Made by a program: the position numbers and the translations under genes. This document shows positions 30,779-31,323 of a DNA stretch of 31,323 nt, one piece after another (the first letter of the stretch is position 1; every line of letters starts with the position of its first letter). The stretch spans positions 1 through 31,323 of the forward strand of contig CANNLO010000013.1 in NCBI GenBank assembly GCA_947505055.1. Reading direction: 5' to 3'. The DNA is from Methylococcaceae bacterium (GTDB taxonomy: Bacteria; Pseudomonadota; Gammaproteobacteria; Methylococcales; Methylomonadaceae). The notes beneath the pieces were generated by a model, which saw nothing but the letters and a program-made list of their open reading frames with translations, did not search any database and was not told where the DNA came from.

Positions 30779-31323
30779 ATGAGCCATTTCCTGGATCGCT
30801 TGCTGTTTTTCAAGAAAAAAGTAGACACTTTCTCCGGTAATCACGGGGTAGTAACCAATGAAGATCGAAGCTGGGAGAACAGTTACCGCTCACGCTGGCA
30901 ACATGACAAAATTGTGCGTTCCACGCATGGCGTTAATTGCACAGGGTCTTGCAGTTGGAAGATCTATGTCAAAAATGGCTTGGTGACCTGGGAAACCCAG
31001 CAAACCGATTACCCGCGTACACGTCCCGATTTGCCGAATCACGAACCGCGAGGCTGTCCGCGTGGTGCGAGTTATTCCTGGTATTTGTACAGCGCGAATC
31101 GCCTTAAATTCCCAATGATTCGTGGGCGTTTGGTCAGGATGTGGCGTGAGGCCCGTTTGACCTTAGATCCTGTTGATGCCTGGGCATCAATCATTGAAGA
31201 TCCTGTCAAAAGCGCAGAGTATAAATCAGTAAGAGGCTTGGGCGGTTTGGTTCGCGCTAACTGGGAAGAGGTCAACGAAATCATCGCGGCGGCCAATATA
31301 TACACGGCAAAAACGTTTGGTCC
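30779..31323 (+). CDS. narG: Respiratory nitrate reductase alpha subunit, N-terminal part (runs off the window)
   Basis: The first 181 codons of NarG, the catalytic molybdenum subunit of membrane-bound nitrate reductase, which reduces nitrate to nitrite on the cytoplasmic face with quinol electrons via NarH and NarI. The start MSHFLDRLLFFKKKVDTFSG is the family's usual beginning. FS0 cluster ligands are visible as His50, Cys54, Cys58 and Cys93 (THGVNCTGSCSW and EPRGCPRG). QTDYPRTRPDLPNHEPRGCP is almost invariant. TAGG lies about 10 nt before the ATG. The remainder, and presumably narHJI, are beyond the right edge. Confidence 0.97.
   Translation, partial: MSHFLDRLLFFKKKVDTFSGNHGVVTNEDRSWENSYRSRWQHDKIVRSTHGVNCTGSCSWKIYVKNGLVTWETQQTDYPRTRPDLPNHEPRGCPRGASYSWYLYSANRLKFPMIRGRLVRMWREARLTLDPVDAWASIIEDPVKSAEYKSVRGLGGLVRANWEEVNEIIAAANIYTAKTFG

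Overview
The window looks like a chromosomal segment of a gammaproteobacterium, most likely a methanotroph-type (Methylococcales-like) organism. The hints are a PEP-CTERM-type exported protein with the VPVPAAVWLF sorting tail, REP-like palindromes (TCGTTCCCACGC / GCGTGGGAACGA), a fused NarK1-NarK2 transporter ahead of narG, and the housekeeping order orn-crcB-serS. The taxonomic call is inference from gene content; no rRNA or tRNA gene is seen in the window.

Layout. 1-5518 is accessory: the end of an antitoxin gene plus a RelE/ParE toxin; a flagellin with an inserted domain between two Thr-rich linkers and a sigma-54-type promoter; a PEP-CTERM protein; a hicAB toxin-antitoxin pair with a paired-palindrome operator, bracketed by two identical 47-bp direct repeats; a 5'-truncated group II intron relic (reverse transcriptase tail plus domains V and VI); and a Fic-domain protein. 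5628-10415 is a conserved core: rsgA and an M48 protease on the minus strand, divergent from orn, a double-domain crcB and serS. 10443-13665 is a minus-strand run (DUF1640-like protein, family 5 uracil-DNA glycosylase, GIY-YIG protein, a truncated P-type ATPase, beta-carbonic anhydrase) divergent from a TetR regulator.

13955-16925 holds small uncharacterised genes (a hypothetical acidic protein, a DUF4870 membrane protein, a cysteine-rich CWC protein), a TauE/SafE transporter, and decayed cyclic-di-GMP/sensor gene pieces (a PAS piece on the minus strand, an EAL piece with a nonsense codon on the plus strand). 17107-20153 is a phosphate-scavenging unit: a well-formed PHO box, a PhoD-type alkaline phosphatase, a glycerophosphodiester phosphodiesterase and a terminator. 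20155-25904 is mostly intergenic but contains a third sensor-gene relic, a small unknown gene, a cobalamin riboswitch with an elaborate downstream leader, a TonB-dependent receptor, and an unknown 110-residue protein behind a perfect 24-bp palindrome.

25905-31323 is the start of a nitrate respiration locus: an outer-membrane porin and an NsrR-type nitric-oxide sensor on the minus strand, divergent from a fused NarK and the first 181 codons of narG. The most interesting items for follow-up are the riboswitch leader with nested small ORFs and a sequestered ribosome site, the CrcB fusion whose predicted helix count would give built-in antiparallel topology, the repeat-bracketed hicAB next to the intron relic, and the flagellin with its insert on Thr-rich stalks.
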